A stretch of DNA of 64,000 nucleotides from Cheiracanthium punctorium (lineage: Eukaryota; Arthropoda; Arachnida; Araneae; Cheiracanthiidae), in contig JAWZYV010011611.1 of assembly GCA_038373885.1 (NCBI GenBank), positions 1 to 64,000 on the forward strand, given 5' to 3'. Shown piece by piece: positions 10,769 through 22,150 of the stretch. The translations under genes were made by a program, and so were the position numbers. Position 1 is the first letter of the stretch. Every line of letters starts with the position of its first letter. The notes beneath the pieces are model-generated. The model was not told the DNA's origin and did no database searches. It saw only the letters and a program-made list of their open reading frames with translations.

Positions 10769-11289
10769 CTTACATGCTTTAACCTCTTCGGTCCCGAGGT
10801 ACACATATTTGGACATTTTTCTTTCCGTTCTCAAAACGATTCCTTAGGATTTTTTTTTTCTTTTTAAGTTTTGAATGGACGTACATATGCGTCAATGCTT
10901 TAATTTTTAATAATTCATGTTAAGGCATGTAAATGTGCAAATCTTACACACTGATACACATTTTATTTTTGTTTGCCGTTATCTTTATCTTAGTTTGCCG
11001 TTACACAAAATAATATATGAATGTTAGTGAAATTTCCGAACTCGAATTTGTTAACATTTTTTGCTTATTCGCGAAATTCAAATAGTTGGAGAGAACTTGT
11101 AGGACATCCTTTACCTTTAAAAGATTCTTGTCAATTTTCCTTTATGGATGATAAAAACTTTTTACTACAGAAACTGTGATTATGAGTGAAGCTTTTATTC
11201 GAAAAATTATTTTCAAAATTTGCTTTCTACTTGTCATTTATAAATGTAATAGATTTTTCTAAATAAATATGAGATTGCTCTTTAATTTG
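10769..11289. other. no gene; sequence between hAT 1 and a tandem unit
   Basis: AT-rich, with no coding frame. It resumes the host DNA interrupted by hAT element 1. Confidence 0.5.
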
Positions 11290-11530
11290 ACATGCGAGAT
11301 TTTTGTCGGATCTGAAGAGGATATAGATTTTGGTGTGTGTAGAGCTTAGTGTTTTACACTTTTCACAGGGCTACAAAAAAGTATTCTTATACATTGCAAT
11401 GCATAAACTCAAATTATTAGAGGTACACCAGCGGCTAAACACTGTGATCTGAATTAGATTAATTTAAAAGCTTAGTAAAGATCAAGTGTTCGAAAAGTCG
11501 AGTGGAGTCACTCCAGATTTTTTTTAAAAT
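11290..11530 (+). repeat. terminal unit of array A with boundary motif
   Basis: One tandem unit (TAGATTTTGGTGTGTGTAGA...ACAGGGCTACAAAAAAGTA) followed by the array boundary AAAGTCGAGTGGAGTCACTC at about 11496-11515. The same boundary occurs at about 16500-16520 (+) and, inverted, at about 19378-19400 and 21830-21855. Confidence 0.75.
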
Positions 11531-11771
11531 TAAAATTATGGTATTTCCATATAATCTTCCTCCTTAGCTAAGCTGCATTTTCCTCTTATACTTCTGAAAG
11601 AAAAAGGAAATATTGCAGGAATACCATTTGAAGAAACAATCAATATTTTTTGGTTCAGAACTCTCTAAGCCACGTAGTATAGGAGTAGCCGGGAATTGGG
11701 GGGGGGAGGTGTTGATATCTAGAGTGTCTCCCCCCCCCCCCGAAAGTATTAGAGAGTAAAGATTAGAGAGT
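11531..11771. other. no gene; G- and C-run debris
   Basis: Contains a G9 run (about 11699-11708) and a C12 run (about 11730-11741) about 25 bp apart, plus repeated AGAGAGT. Probably a decayed MITE. Confidence 0.4.
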
Positions 11772-13119
11772 CTCAGTATTAGAGATGGGGAAAGAATGAA
11801 CATCCTGTTCTTTTGAACCTGTTCTCAAGAAAGAACGGGAACACCCTGCTCAGTGATCACGGCAAAAACATGTTCTCAGTTCATTAAGGTCCGACACTTC
11901 AAAATTTTATGGCAGGCAAGATCGTTGTAAAAATAAATTTTGGAAAATGCCTTAAAGGTGAAATTTCTCATTAAAAGGCGTGATTAATATTTTTTTGCTA
12001 AGAAAAATTTAAATTCTGGGGGACCAGACCCCTTCCCCCCCCTCCTACCCCCTCTCCTGTTCACACCTTGGCTACGTATCTGATGGTGGGGACAGAAGTT
12101 CACAATTTTAGCTTTATCAAATTCTAAGTAATTGCAGAATCTTAGCTATTTTGAGAAATAATGATAACGATGATGATTATCTGGGGGGGGGGGATAGAAC
12201 TTTTAGCCCAACCTACCATAATTTTAGAGTGGACCCGGGCTAAGAATAAGAAACTTTCTTATATGTTCAATACGAAATGCACTCACAGGAAAACAATTCG
12301 TCAATTTTTATTATTCCAGCCAAACTACTCAATTTCAATCAAAGTAAAAAATTTAATAATAAAGAAAATGATAGTCTGAAACACAAATAAATCGAAAAAA
12401 AATATTTTATCAACGTCAAACAATAATATAAGCATTACACTATCTCCATATAAAACGCGCCTTCCCTTCATACTCTCTCAGCCATCTCCTTTTGGCTGAA
12501 AAAGAACCTGTTCCGAGGAGACCTCTCCTATTGGCTGAAAAAGAACCAGTTCTTTGATCACGGCTGGGAGCTGGAACACCTAGTTCAGCGTTCTTTCGCG
12601 GAACGGAGAAAGAACGGAGAGCTAGGTGTTTTTTCGAAGAACGGAGAGAGCTGGTGTTCTTTTGGGAACGGAGTAAACGAAGTGTTCTCTGGTGAACGGG
12701 GTGAAAGGTGTTCTTTTGATCTGTTCTTTTGCTTTAATTCCGTTCTGAGCTGAATACAGGGTCTAAGTTGTAGACTTGGAGTCAGAAGTAAGGCCGTACT
12801 TAGAAAGGGGGGGGGTCCTATGGGTTTGGACGTCTCTCCCTCGACGTTATTACATTATATGTATATGGTGTATTTATACAGGGACGTAGCCAGAATTTTT
12901 TTTGGGGGGTGGGGGTGGGGATGGTGAGGGGTATGAATTGCAGTGATGTATAAATGAACGAAATGTTTTCGCAATAGTTAAAAAAAATTAAAAATCTTGC
13001 TACATAAGTTGAAAATTGGGTGTGGGGGATATATCCTGAAATTTTTGTCTGGGTATGGCCCAGGTCTGAAGCCATTTAAGCTGGATTTTCGGAGCCATGT
13101 AATTTTATATGCCAAAGTC

Positions 13120-13600
13120 GTATTCATTTTCTTAAATCGGAGTCGGAGCAATACTGAGCCTGATACTTACAGCTTTTTAAACGGAATGTCTTTAATTTTT
13201 AAGCTGGAGCATGTACTTTTAAAGCTGAAACTGTACATTTTTTTTTCTTTTTTAAGCTCTAAGAGCGTATCGACTATTTTGTGGGCTCCCCCATTGGAAA
13301 TGGGCAGGTCCACGCCGTGTATTTTTAACCTGAAGGCAACACAAGGATTTTTTTTTTTTTTTTTAACTTGAGATGGACTTATTTAATATTTTGAATTAGA
13401 GCTAAAAATGTTTGTCGTTGGTACAAAAGCCATATCTTTTAAGCTGGAGCCCGATACATATATTTTTATTTGTAGTTGTAGCCAAAGAAGGATTTTTTTT
13501 TTAAACCCGAGCCAGATCCATAACCTCTTGGAGCTAGACCTGGAACAATATATATTTTTTAAGAGGCGGAGCGAACGGTGAAAAAGGCTGAATTTTTCAG
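13120..13600. repeat. degenerate repeats inside hAT element 2
   Basis: The motif TTTTTAAGCTGGAGC and variants (TTTTAAACGGA, TTTTAAGCTGGAGCCCGATAC, TTTTTTAAACCCGAGCCAGAT, TTTTTTAAGAGGCGGAGC) recur every 30-60 bp. The period is irregular, so I call it a decayed tandem array. A similar run is at 9785-9945 in element 1. Confidence 0.5.
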
Positions 13601-13719
13601 CAAACGACTTCATCATTATTATTTTGTTAACAACATTTTAAATTGGGGGGGGGCAGACTTTCTGATTCACCCCCTTGGGTACGGTCTTGCATGAGTGCTT
13701 AGATAGGGGACAAGGGTCA

Positions 13720-13890
13720 GGGCCGTATCCAGAAAAAAATTTATCCAGACAAAAATTTCGGAGGGGGACCAAACGAAAGAAAAAGGCTGAATTTTTCACA
13801 AAGACTTCAACTTTATTATTTTGTTAACAAAATTTTAAATTTCGGGGGGAGGGGGGACCAGACCCCCTGGGTACGGCCTTGAAGGGGGTG
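13720..13890. repeat. duplicated segment within hAT element 2
   Basis: AAAAAGGCTGAATTTTTCA, then an ACTTCA-TTATTATTTTGTTAACA block and a G-rich string, occur at 13573-13680 and again at 13780-13880, about 205 bp apart. Both copies close with GGGTACGG-CTTG. Confidence 0.6.
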
Positions 13891-15088
13891 CTCTCTCTCC
13901 AGCTTTCGTTATAGTGAACACTCTTATAGTATTTTGAGTTTTTTTATCATTATTATTTTTGTATTAAAATGTTTGAAAGTCCGAAAAAAACTTCTACAAC
14001 CCCCCCCCTCCCATTCCTCCAAGAGTTACGACTATAGGGTCAAAGCTTGCGTTACTTAGGTGCATTGTGATAATGTGGATATTATGTGCCCGAGGTAACG
14101 TACTTCCCGACGACCCCCTGGCACATTATCCAGGGTCAAAGTCTTGCGTTACTTTCGCTTTATCATGAAATTTATGGTGTGGACTGGGAATAAGGCTAGG
14201 AAAGGAGGGGGTGGAGGATTTCATTGCAGATGTTCAGCTTCAACGGTCGCTCCTCTTGTGCGTCGGCTCTTTTACTGCAGTAGTGCTGAAGAAGAAAAAA
14301 CTAAAACAAAAGGGTATGCAGTCACGTGGCATATTGTATCAGACCGTTCAAGGATTAGTTGAAACAGATCATTCCTTTGCGCTGTTACTGGTACAACTCT
14401 TAGTTATGCTTATGTTTGGATAGTTTTTCCTCATGGATAGAAAAAAAAATCTTTTGTTTGGACGGATTTTAAAGTTATTGATTCCGCTGCTTCCAAAGCT
14501 TTGTGCAATATAGTCTAATCAAAATAAACAGTTATGAATATTATGTCATTTTAGGAGCTGTCAGACTCAAATATTGTTTACTCATGTAAGCAATATTGTA
14601 TCACTCAGGTAAGTAATCGAAAATTAGGCCTGGCCTAAATAATTCTCTCTAGAATTGAAGTTTTTCCATTTCTTTTTACATACATGCTATGAGTAAGGAT
14701 AACAAAAGTTGATAAAAAGCACAGAAAAAATTTTGATTTTAGGAATATGTGCATATTTACATACATATATCCATACTATATTATAAAACGTTAATATAAT
14801 TAAAATATTTTCACCAAAAATTACTGTTAATATACTTGATTAAAGAAAGCCAGTGTGTTGGTTGCAAAGTTTTTTTTAAACATTTTTCAATTGTATTAAA
14901 GCATAATACATGTTAAATAAAGGTATATTTTCATTTTTGAATTGAATAAAATAGTCATAATAAAGCTACGATAAATCAAAGAACCTGTTCTCAAAAGAAC
15001 AGGAAAAAGAACTGTTCTTTAAAAAAGAACGGGAACAGTGAACAACTGTTCTTTGAAAATAACGCTTTTCCCCATCTCTACTCAGTAT

Positions 15089-15504
15089 AGTTAGCATAAG
15101 CTTTATGCCGAGCAGAAATTCCTTTCGTTTTCCTCACGGATGATTTCATGCATATTATCCCCATCCCACAAAAATACTTTCCTTGGTGCGTCGCTGCACG
15201 TGAATAATCGTTATTCGTAATAGAGGAAAGCAATCAATAAAACTAATTACATCATTATCATTGCGTTTAACGTAGTGCTAATGATGAAATTAATTTTTCT
15301 GGTAGCTTTCCTCTATCCTTAGTAAATTAATCTTTCGCAATTGACTGAAGATAAACTGGGATGTAATACAGGATGACATACATTAATATTTGCCCCCCTA
15401 TCCAGCAAAATCTGTGCATTAGTGTGATTTCTTTGGCATAAACAAATCAAAATGTAGTAAATACTTTACCTATTAAAATGTAGAAAAAAAAATTAGCTAC
15501 TTTT
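15089..15504. other. no gene; host DNA between hAT 2 and array B
   Basis: No coding frame or recognised repeat. Confidence 0.45.
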
Positions 15505-16530
15505 ACTTTCCGAACATATCATGTAAGGAAAGTTTTGTAATCATGAAAAAATTCGACTTCGAGAGACGAGATTTTAATGTATTTACACGTTTTGAGGCCT
15601 TCTGAATTCATTTATGCTATTTTTGCGATGCTGTATGTATGTATGTATGTGTATATATGAAGGAACACGATAGCTCCTAAACGGTGCATTGCATTGAGCT
15701 TAAATTTGGTATATATTATAGACCACCATCGCACGAACGCTATTGATTTTGGTATATATAGGACATATAGTATTTTTACAGGAATAAAAAAAATCCATGT
15801 ACGTTATAGCTTATGGACGTAAATTCTCGAAAGGGCGCCAGCATTTAAGTGGTGCATTGGCTTGAGCGTAAATTAGGTATGTACGTTGAAGGTCGCCGTC
15901 ACATGACCTGCATAGATTTTGGTGTGTGTACAGCTGACACTTTGTTTGTAGGTCAAAAGAGAATTCTTGTGCATTACGGTCTGACGACGAAAATTATTTA
16001 AAGTGTGCTACCGTCTAAATAGAGTATTAGAATATATTCAAACTACCTATGTGTAATTGTATATTAAAGTTCGCCGTCATTCAACCTGTATTAGAATATA
16101 TTCAAACTGCGTATGTGCAATTGTATATTAAAGTTCGTCGTCATTTAACCTGTATAGATTTTGTTGTGTGTAGGACTTATAGACTTTGTATAGGGCTTCG
16201 AAAAAGGTTTCTTGTACATTACGGCATGCGGACGCAAATTCTTGAAAGTGCGCTAGCGTCTATATGATGCATTCGATTAAGCTCAAATTATGAACGCATG
16301 CTATAGGTCACTGTCTTACATGCTATATAGATTTTGGTGTGGTGGTATTTAAGTTTTTTACAGGACTACAAAAAAAAAATGTCTATACATTGTATCTACA
16401 CCCTCAAATAATTTGAATAGTATTCACTGACGTCTGAATCTGTGTTCTATTGAATGGAATCAAATTTATTTAAAAGTTTAGTAAAGATCATGTGTTCGGA
16501 AAGTTGAGTGGAGTCTCTAAGGAATATTTT
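15505..16530 (+). repeat. array B: left arm of macro-palindrome, + orientation
   Basis: The outer end carries TTTCCGAACATATCATGTAAGG and later GCTCCTAAACGGTGCATT, mirrored at 21480-21545. About five units of roughly 170-180 bp follow (15660-16480), with landmarks TAGATTTTGGTGTGTGTA and GCGTCTAAAT-GTGCATT. It closes with the boundary motif GTTGAGTGGAGTCTC. Units diverge from each other by eye at tens of percent. Confidence 0.8.
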
Positions 16531-16731
16531 TTTTTTCTAAATTATACGCTATTTTTTTAATTGTACTTTAATTTTTTTTCTAAATAATTCTAAATTAAGT
16601 ATTTATTATAATATCTAATTTAGGAACAATATTCTGGAGCTGCTGTGTTTCATCATGACGAAAATTTTCGCCTTTCCCCGATTATATTATTTTAAAAAAT
16701 GAAAAAATAAATTACAGAAAATTCAGTAATA
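16531..16731. other. AT-rich spacer
   Basis: No coding sequence and no clear match to the spacer on the other side of the foldback (19024-19377). Confidence 0.45.
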
Positions 16732-19023
16732 GTCCAGTCAAATTAGGAAAAATGGAGGAAAAAAATTATAATGATTTGAAACTTGGGGAAAACACTAATT
16801 GGGGATGTAGTTGTATGGAACAGAAAACTTCCCCCTTACGAGGTTCCGCGTAACCCCTTTTGCCCCCCACCCTCTCAAAAGGCCCTCTTTTTGGATTTTC
16901 GCTTTTATCTCAAAAACTGTGCATCTTAGCAAAAAAATGTCAATCACAAAATCAAAGCTGATAAAATTTTCTACAAGATTGTAATTGGGTATTATTTTAT
17001 ATGCAATATATTTTAGAAAATATATTTAATATTTTATAATAATTTATATATTTTAGAAAATATCGCACATTTTTGGAGAGTGCTTCTTTTTAACCCAATT
17101 TTTAACCAATTTTGTCTTTTAGCTCTTCAATCATCAGTTTTACAGCAATTGCTTCCGAAGCAAAGTTGTAGAGCATTCAATTACCTTTAAAATAAGGTAA
17201 TATTTGTAACTTTATCTTTAAATGATCAAAAGTTGTAGCAATCTGAAATTTGTAGTAAATTTAGCCAATTCGAATGAAAACTGCATTGCGCGACGAAGTA
17301 CGACAAAATTCAGGGAAAAAAATTATAAAATTTTGAAACTTGGGGGAAAACATTGATTGGTGATGTAGTTGTATGAAACTGAAAGGTTCCCCCCCCCTAT
17401 CTGGGTGCCGCGTCCCCTTAAGCCCCACCTCCCAAAAGGTCCCTTTTTTGGATTTTCACTTTTATCTAAAAAAAAAAAAAACGAGCATCTTAGCAAAAAA
17501 AAAAAAAAAAATGTGAATTACGAAATGAAAGCTGGTGAAATTTCCTACAAGTTTGTTAGTGGTTTTTTTTTCTGTGTTTTCTATGTAGTTGTATGAAACT
17601 GAAAGGTTCCCCCCCCCCCTATCTGGGTGCCGCGTCCCCTTAAGCCCCACCTCCCAAAAGGTCCCTTTTTTGGATTTTCACTTTTATCTAAAAAAAAAAA
17701 ACGAGCATCTTAGCAAAAAAAAAAAAAAATGTCAATTACGAAATGAAAGCTGGTGAAATTTCCTACAAGTTTGTTAGTGGTTTTTTTTCTATGTACAAGA
17801 GTTTTCGAGACATAGTTTTAGAAAAATCGCAAATTTTAGAAAAAGCTTCTTTTCATACCTATTTTTCACTAACTTTGCCGTATAGTTCTTCAACGTTCAA
17901 CCCTCAGTTTCACAGGAATGGACTTAAATTAAAGTTGTAATAGTGTTTAACTACCTTTACCAACTCATTCTAAAATTTATCGAAATTTTCAAACTGCTGT
18001 AACTTTTGATAATTTAAAAATACAATTACAAATAAAAATACAATGTAAACGTAATTGAATACTCTACGACTTTGCTTTAACTCCATTCATGCAAAACTGG
18101 GGGTTGAAGAGCTATAAATCAAAGTTAATGGAAAATACTGGTAAAAAGAAGCGTTTTCCAAAAAATTGCGATTCGTATGTCTCGAAAACTTTTGTGCATA
18201 GTAAAAAAAGAAAACCAGTAACAATCTCGTAGGAAATTTCATCAGCTTACATTTTGTAATTGACATTTTTTGCTAAGATGCACAGTTTTTTTAGATAAAA
18301 GTGAAAATTTTAAAAAGGGACCTGTTGCAGGGGGGGTAAAGGGGGACGCGGCAGCCCGAGAGGGGGGAACTTTTCTGTTTCATACGACTGCATCACCAAT
18401 CAGTGTTTTCCCCAAGTTTCAAAACTTTATAATTTTTTCCTAGATTTTGTCATACTTTGCCGCGCAATGCAGCTTTCATTCGAATTGGCTAAAATTATTG
18501 AGAAATTCAAATTGCTATAACTTTTGATAATTTAAAGATAAAGTTACAAATATTAACTTATTTTAAAGACAGCTGAATACTCTACAACTTTCCTTCGAAA
18601 ATAATTGCTGTAGAACTGATAATTGAAGAGCTGTAATACAAAATAGGTTAAAAATTGGGATAAAAAGAAGTGGTTTCCAAAAATTTGCGATATTTTCTAA
18701 AACATATCTCGAAAGCTATTGCATATATAGAAAAAAATAAACAATTACAATCTTGTAGGAAATTTTATCAGCTTTAATTTTGTGATGTGGCAGTTTTTTT
18801 TTTTTTTTTTTTTTTTTTGCTAAGATGCAGAGTTTTTGAGATAAAAGCGAAAATCCAAAAAAGGGGCCTTTGGGGGAGGTGCAAAAGGGGGGACGTGGCA
18901 CCTCGTGAGGGGGGAAATTTTCTGTTTCATACAACTACATCCCCAATTAGTGTTTTCCCCAAGTTTCAAAACTTTATAAATTTTTTCCCGCATTTGCTGT
19001 TTTGTCGTCTAATTTGCCTGGAC
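16732..19023. mobile_element. 2.3-kb foldback element with compound inverted arms
   Basis: The left half is repeated inverted in the right half, with the symmetry centre near 17998. The ends read GTCCAGTCAAATTAG and, inverted, GTCCAGGCAAATTAG, each flanked by TA, consistent with but not proving a TA duplication. Each arm holds diverged copies of a block containing CTTGGGGAAAACA-T-ATTGG, GATGTAGTTGTATG, a C run, GGATTTTC-CTTTTATCT and GCATCTTAGCAAAAAAA. They lie at 16780-17000, 17320-17560 and 17585-17790 (+), and at 18240-18430 and 18780-18980 (-). No transposase frame. Confidence 0.8.
17369..17790 (+). repeat. about 210-bp direct duplication inside the foldback left arm
   Basis: 17369-17570 is repeated almost exactly at 17586-17785. 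Both include GTATGAAACTGAAAGGTTCC, a C8-C10 run, ATCTGGGTGCCGCGTCCCC, an A12 run and an A13-A17 run. The near-identity makes this the most recent change in the element. Confidence 0.85.
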
Positions 19024-19377
19024 TATAAGGCCAATGATACTTCCTCACATCATCTTAATTTAGACTTATTTCATGATTGACACAAATTAAAAAACAGTTC
19101 AGAAATAGATGCCTCATTTTTTACGATTTTATTTGAAAATTAGTTATACAATTGTATGCAGTGTTCGATATAGACAGAAATAGTTACATTTTTGTATTCG
19201 TTAATTAGTATGAGAAATGCTTTCGTACTGACTGTATTAAAATTGAAGTTGTTTTCAATCCGAGATCTGCAAAATTTGAATTTAATTTTACTAAATGGTT
19301 AGCGCGTATATGAATTTCATAACTAAAACGAATCACTTATTTTAAGTATTTTTCATGATCTCCAATGAAAAAAATTT
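19024..19377. other. AT-rich spacer
   Basis: No coding sequence; lies between the inner foldback and array C. Confidence 0.45.
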
Positions 19378-20563
19378 AGTGACTCTACTCGACTTTCCGA
19401 ACACTTGATCTTTATAAAGCGATTAAATAAATTTCATACAACTCAATCAGATCTAGTGTTCAGGCACTAGTGATGATTTGAATGTATAGGCGGCAATGTA
19501 TCAGAATACTTTTTGCAGCCCTGTAAAAAACTGAAGGCCATACATTTGCTAAAATTTATGCAATGTGTAAGGCATTGATAAATGAGTACCTAACTTGAGC
19601 TCAATCGAATACACCATTTAGACACTAGCTCACTCCAAATGATTTGAATCCTTAGGCCGTAATCTAAAAGAATTACTTTTTGAAAGCCAGTGAACAAACT
19701 CTCTACACACATCAAAATCTATGCAGGTCTTCAGACCGTGACCTATAATATGCATACCCAATTTTAGCGCAGTTGAATGCGCCATACAGATGCTATCGTA
19801 TTTTCAAGAATTTTCGTTCATGGGCCATAATGTAAAAGAACACTTACTTATTTCCCTCTCAAAAAACTATAGGTTCTATACAGAACGAAATCTATACATG
19901 GTGCATGACGGTGACCTATAATATTCATACCCAATTTGAACTTATTCGATGCACCATTAAGACGATGTTTTCACGTGGCTTTCTTTTCTCCTTTCCTTTT
20001 ACTGTTTAGTTATACTTATTTTGTTAGGTTTTATGTTTTCTTCTCACTTTGTCCATATTTCTCTTTTTGGTATTTCTTCCTTCCTTTTCTATCTTATTAT
20101 TTTGTACCTTTTAGGGTACCGGAATGAATGGGATAACCACGTTCGTTATTTGTGTATTGTGTTTGCTCCCTTTGGATTATTAGAGGTATAAGCAGGCTTC
20201 ATTTGCCTTACCAAAAACCTCAAAAATTTGCGGGAAAAAAAACGAGAAAACCGAAAAAACCATTTAGACACTATCTCATTCTAATTCATTTGCGTCCATA
20301 TACCGTAATCTATAAGAATTTTTTTTTCAATCACGAGAACTGGCTGCCAACTCTACGCACACCAAAATCTATGCAAATCACGTGACCGTGATCTATTATG
20401 TACATACCCAATTTGTCCTCAATCGAATGCGCCGTTTAGACGATAGCGCACTTGAAAGAATTTCCGTCCATAGGCTCCAAGTACAAGAAATCTTTTTCGT
20501 ACCCTTGTAAAAAAACTATAAGTCCTGTTCACACCAAAACAATACCGGTCGTGCGACTGTGGT

Positions 20564-20568
<5 letters not shown>
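19378..20568 (-). repeat. array C: right arm of macro-palindrome, - orientation
   Basis: Starts with the inverted boundary motif GACTCTACTCGACTTTCC. About six units in reverse orientation follow (AATTTGAGCTCAATCGAATGC, CACACCAAAATCTATGCA, GTGACCTATAATATGCATACC). A non-matching pyrimidine-rich block of about 300 bp (19975-20260) interrupts one unit. Confidence 0.8.

Positions 20569-20609
<41 letters not shown>
20569..20609. repeat. (TA)n microsatellite
   Basis: About 20 TA repeats, growing out of the TATAATATA step of a tandem unit. Confidence 0.95.
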
Positions 20610-20610
<1 letters not shown>

Positions 20611-21366
20611 CTAACAAGTAAAACACAAAACATACTACAAATAAGACATATCTCGCAGAAAAATAACAGCTATTATCAAGAATTAGAAACCAGATTTTGA
20701 ATCCAAATAAAGTGCAAGAATTATTGTGATAGTATAATGGAACGGAAATTATAACCACTGTCACCATCGTCAGGGGCCACAAACAGTGGATTATAATTTA
20801 CAGTAAACCAAATAGTAGGGTTTCGGTTGTGTGGCATATCAGAAGAGATATTAACTCCACACATCTGGGCCCTACCCTACTATATAAAGGAAAGAAGAAA
20901 TCAAAAAGATAACAAAAATTAGAAAGATAATTTTACATACCAGACTTTGAGCACATGGAAATTTTATTTGAGCAATTGATATGTGTTGCCAATGCTAAGA
21001 ATTGTAAAAAGTGAAAAATGGTGTTGCCAAATACTAAAAGGTAATATTATTAAATTTTAAGAATATCCAGGTATATTAATATAATAAATATATATTGAAT
21101 AATAATAAATTTAAAAGATTGAATATAATAAATAGTATAGCAAAATTAAATATGACATATTGTTTAAAAAATATAATGATTATTATTATTGACAAAGTAT
21201 GTATAATAAGTTATTGTATGACAGAAGATTAATCTAGTAAATAAGAAAAAAATAATGTTTAGGACAGAATAATCACAATATAGGAACCCCGTTTTTTTTT
21301 TTTTTTTAATTCCTCCAGATATATATATACATGCATATACACATCCTAATTGTTTTTAAACATATT

Positions 21367-21369
<3 letters not shown>
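20610..21369. other. insertion of about 760 bp between two (TA)n tracts
   Basis: This block separates two (TA)n runs that both sit at the same point of a tandem unit, as if an element entered a TA tract. A hairpin lies at 20817-20880: GTAGGG...GTGTGG pairs with CCACAC...CTACCCTAC. No coding frame; a poly-T run is near 21293-21307. Confidence 0.55.

Positions 21370-21442
<73 letters not shown>
21370..21442. repeat. (TA)n microsatellite
   Basis: About 36 TA repeats. Confidence 0.95.
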
Positions 21443-21451
<9 letters not shown>

Positions 21452-21545
21452 ATCAAATTTGAGCTCAATCGAATGCACCGTTTAGGAGCTGTCGTACTTA
21501 ATCACATACACCCATCCTTACATGATACATGTTCGGAAAGTTAAA
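21443..21545 (-). repeat. outer end of array C
   Basis: TCAAATTTGAGCTCAATCG, CACCGTTTAGGAGCTGTCGT and ATGATACATGTTCGGAAAG are the inverted equivalents of the outer end of array B at 15505-15720. Confidence 0.75.
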
Positions 21546-21619
21546 AAAAAACTTTATCTACGCTCTGCTTATGGTTCTTATAGTAAATTAAATTTAAAAT
21601 CATTCGGAATAAAATTATT
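21546..21619. other. short AT-rich spacer
   Basis: No gene; ends at the target duplication of the MITE. Confidence 0.5.
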
Positions 21620-21627
21620 CATTGAGA

Positions 21628-21798
21628 CAGGGGCTTAGCCAAGGGGGGGGGGGTTAGGGGGGTCATAAACCCCCCATGAGGAATTTTTTGCCATACAAAA
21701 TGTATATTCTTCACTCCCTTATCACACACATGTATACATATATGTGAGTTGCAGTAGTAGCAACCCCCCCCCGTTTAAAATTGCTGGCTACGCCCCTG
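21628..21798. mobile_element. 171-bp hAT MITE (CAGGGGC-TAGCCA type)
   Basis: The ends are CAGGGGCTTAGCCA and, inverted, CAGGGGCGTAGCCA. A perfect 8-bp duplication CATTGAGA flanks it (21620-21627, 21799-21806). Inside, a G run and a C run face each other around ATACAAAATGTATATTCTTC. The same element is present inverted at 24551-24718. Confidence 0.93.
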
Positions 21799-21817
21799 CA
21801 TTGAGACATTTGCATTT

Positions 21818-21960
21818 ATAAAAAATCTGGAGTGACTCCACTCGACTTTCCGAGAATATGATATTTACCAAGCGTATAAATAAATTTCATTCATTTGAAT
21901 CGGATCTAGTGTACTTAAAATTATGTGAGTACATAGGCCGCAATGTATAAGATTACTTAA
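21818..21960 (-). repeat. array D: inverted boundary motif plus part of one unit
   Basis: GGAGTGACTCCACTCGACTT is the inverted boundary seen at 11496-11515. It is followed by ATAGGCCGCAATGTATAAGA, and the unit is then cut by the repeat at 21961. Confidence 0.75.
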
Positions 21961-22150
21961 TAATTTTGTATGAGAAAGATATTTTAATTTTAATGTTTAA
22001 TATAAGATATTTTCTAATATTTGTAGTATTTACCAGAAATTTTTCATAGTTTAATTTTGTGAAAATAAAACTTTTAAATGTAGGCCAAAGGGGACGTCTG
22101 AGTTTGGTTACGTAGGAGTTGTAAGGCTTTCTATATGTAGGAGGCGTTGG
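21961..22150 (+). mobile_element. 3' half of a TGACGTCA-type MITE
   Basis: Matches the right half of 62831-63270: AGATATTTTAATTTTAATG, ATATTTTCTAATATTTGTAG, CATTTACCAGAAATTT-like, and the end AGGCTTTCTATATGTAGGAG. The left half is missing and the TGACGTCA sites have decayed. Confidence 0.7.

Larger units (their letters stand above)
11780..15080. mobile_element. non-autonomous hAT-type element 2
   Basis: The ends are TAGAGATGGGGAAAG and, inverted, TAGAGATGGGGAAAA. A perfect 8-bp duplication CTCAGTAT flanks it (11772-11779, 15081-15088). It is closely similar to element 1 at both ends: 11780-12780 matches 8135-9160, and 14800-15080 matches 10080-10760 minus the retroposon. The middle (about 13260-14780) is absent from element 1. 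No transposase frame survives. Because it lacks the nested insertions, it documents their empty sites. Confidence 0.9.
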
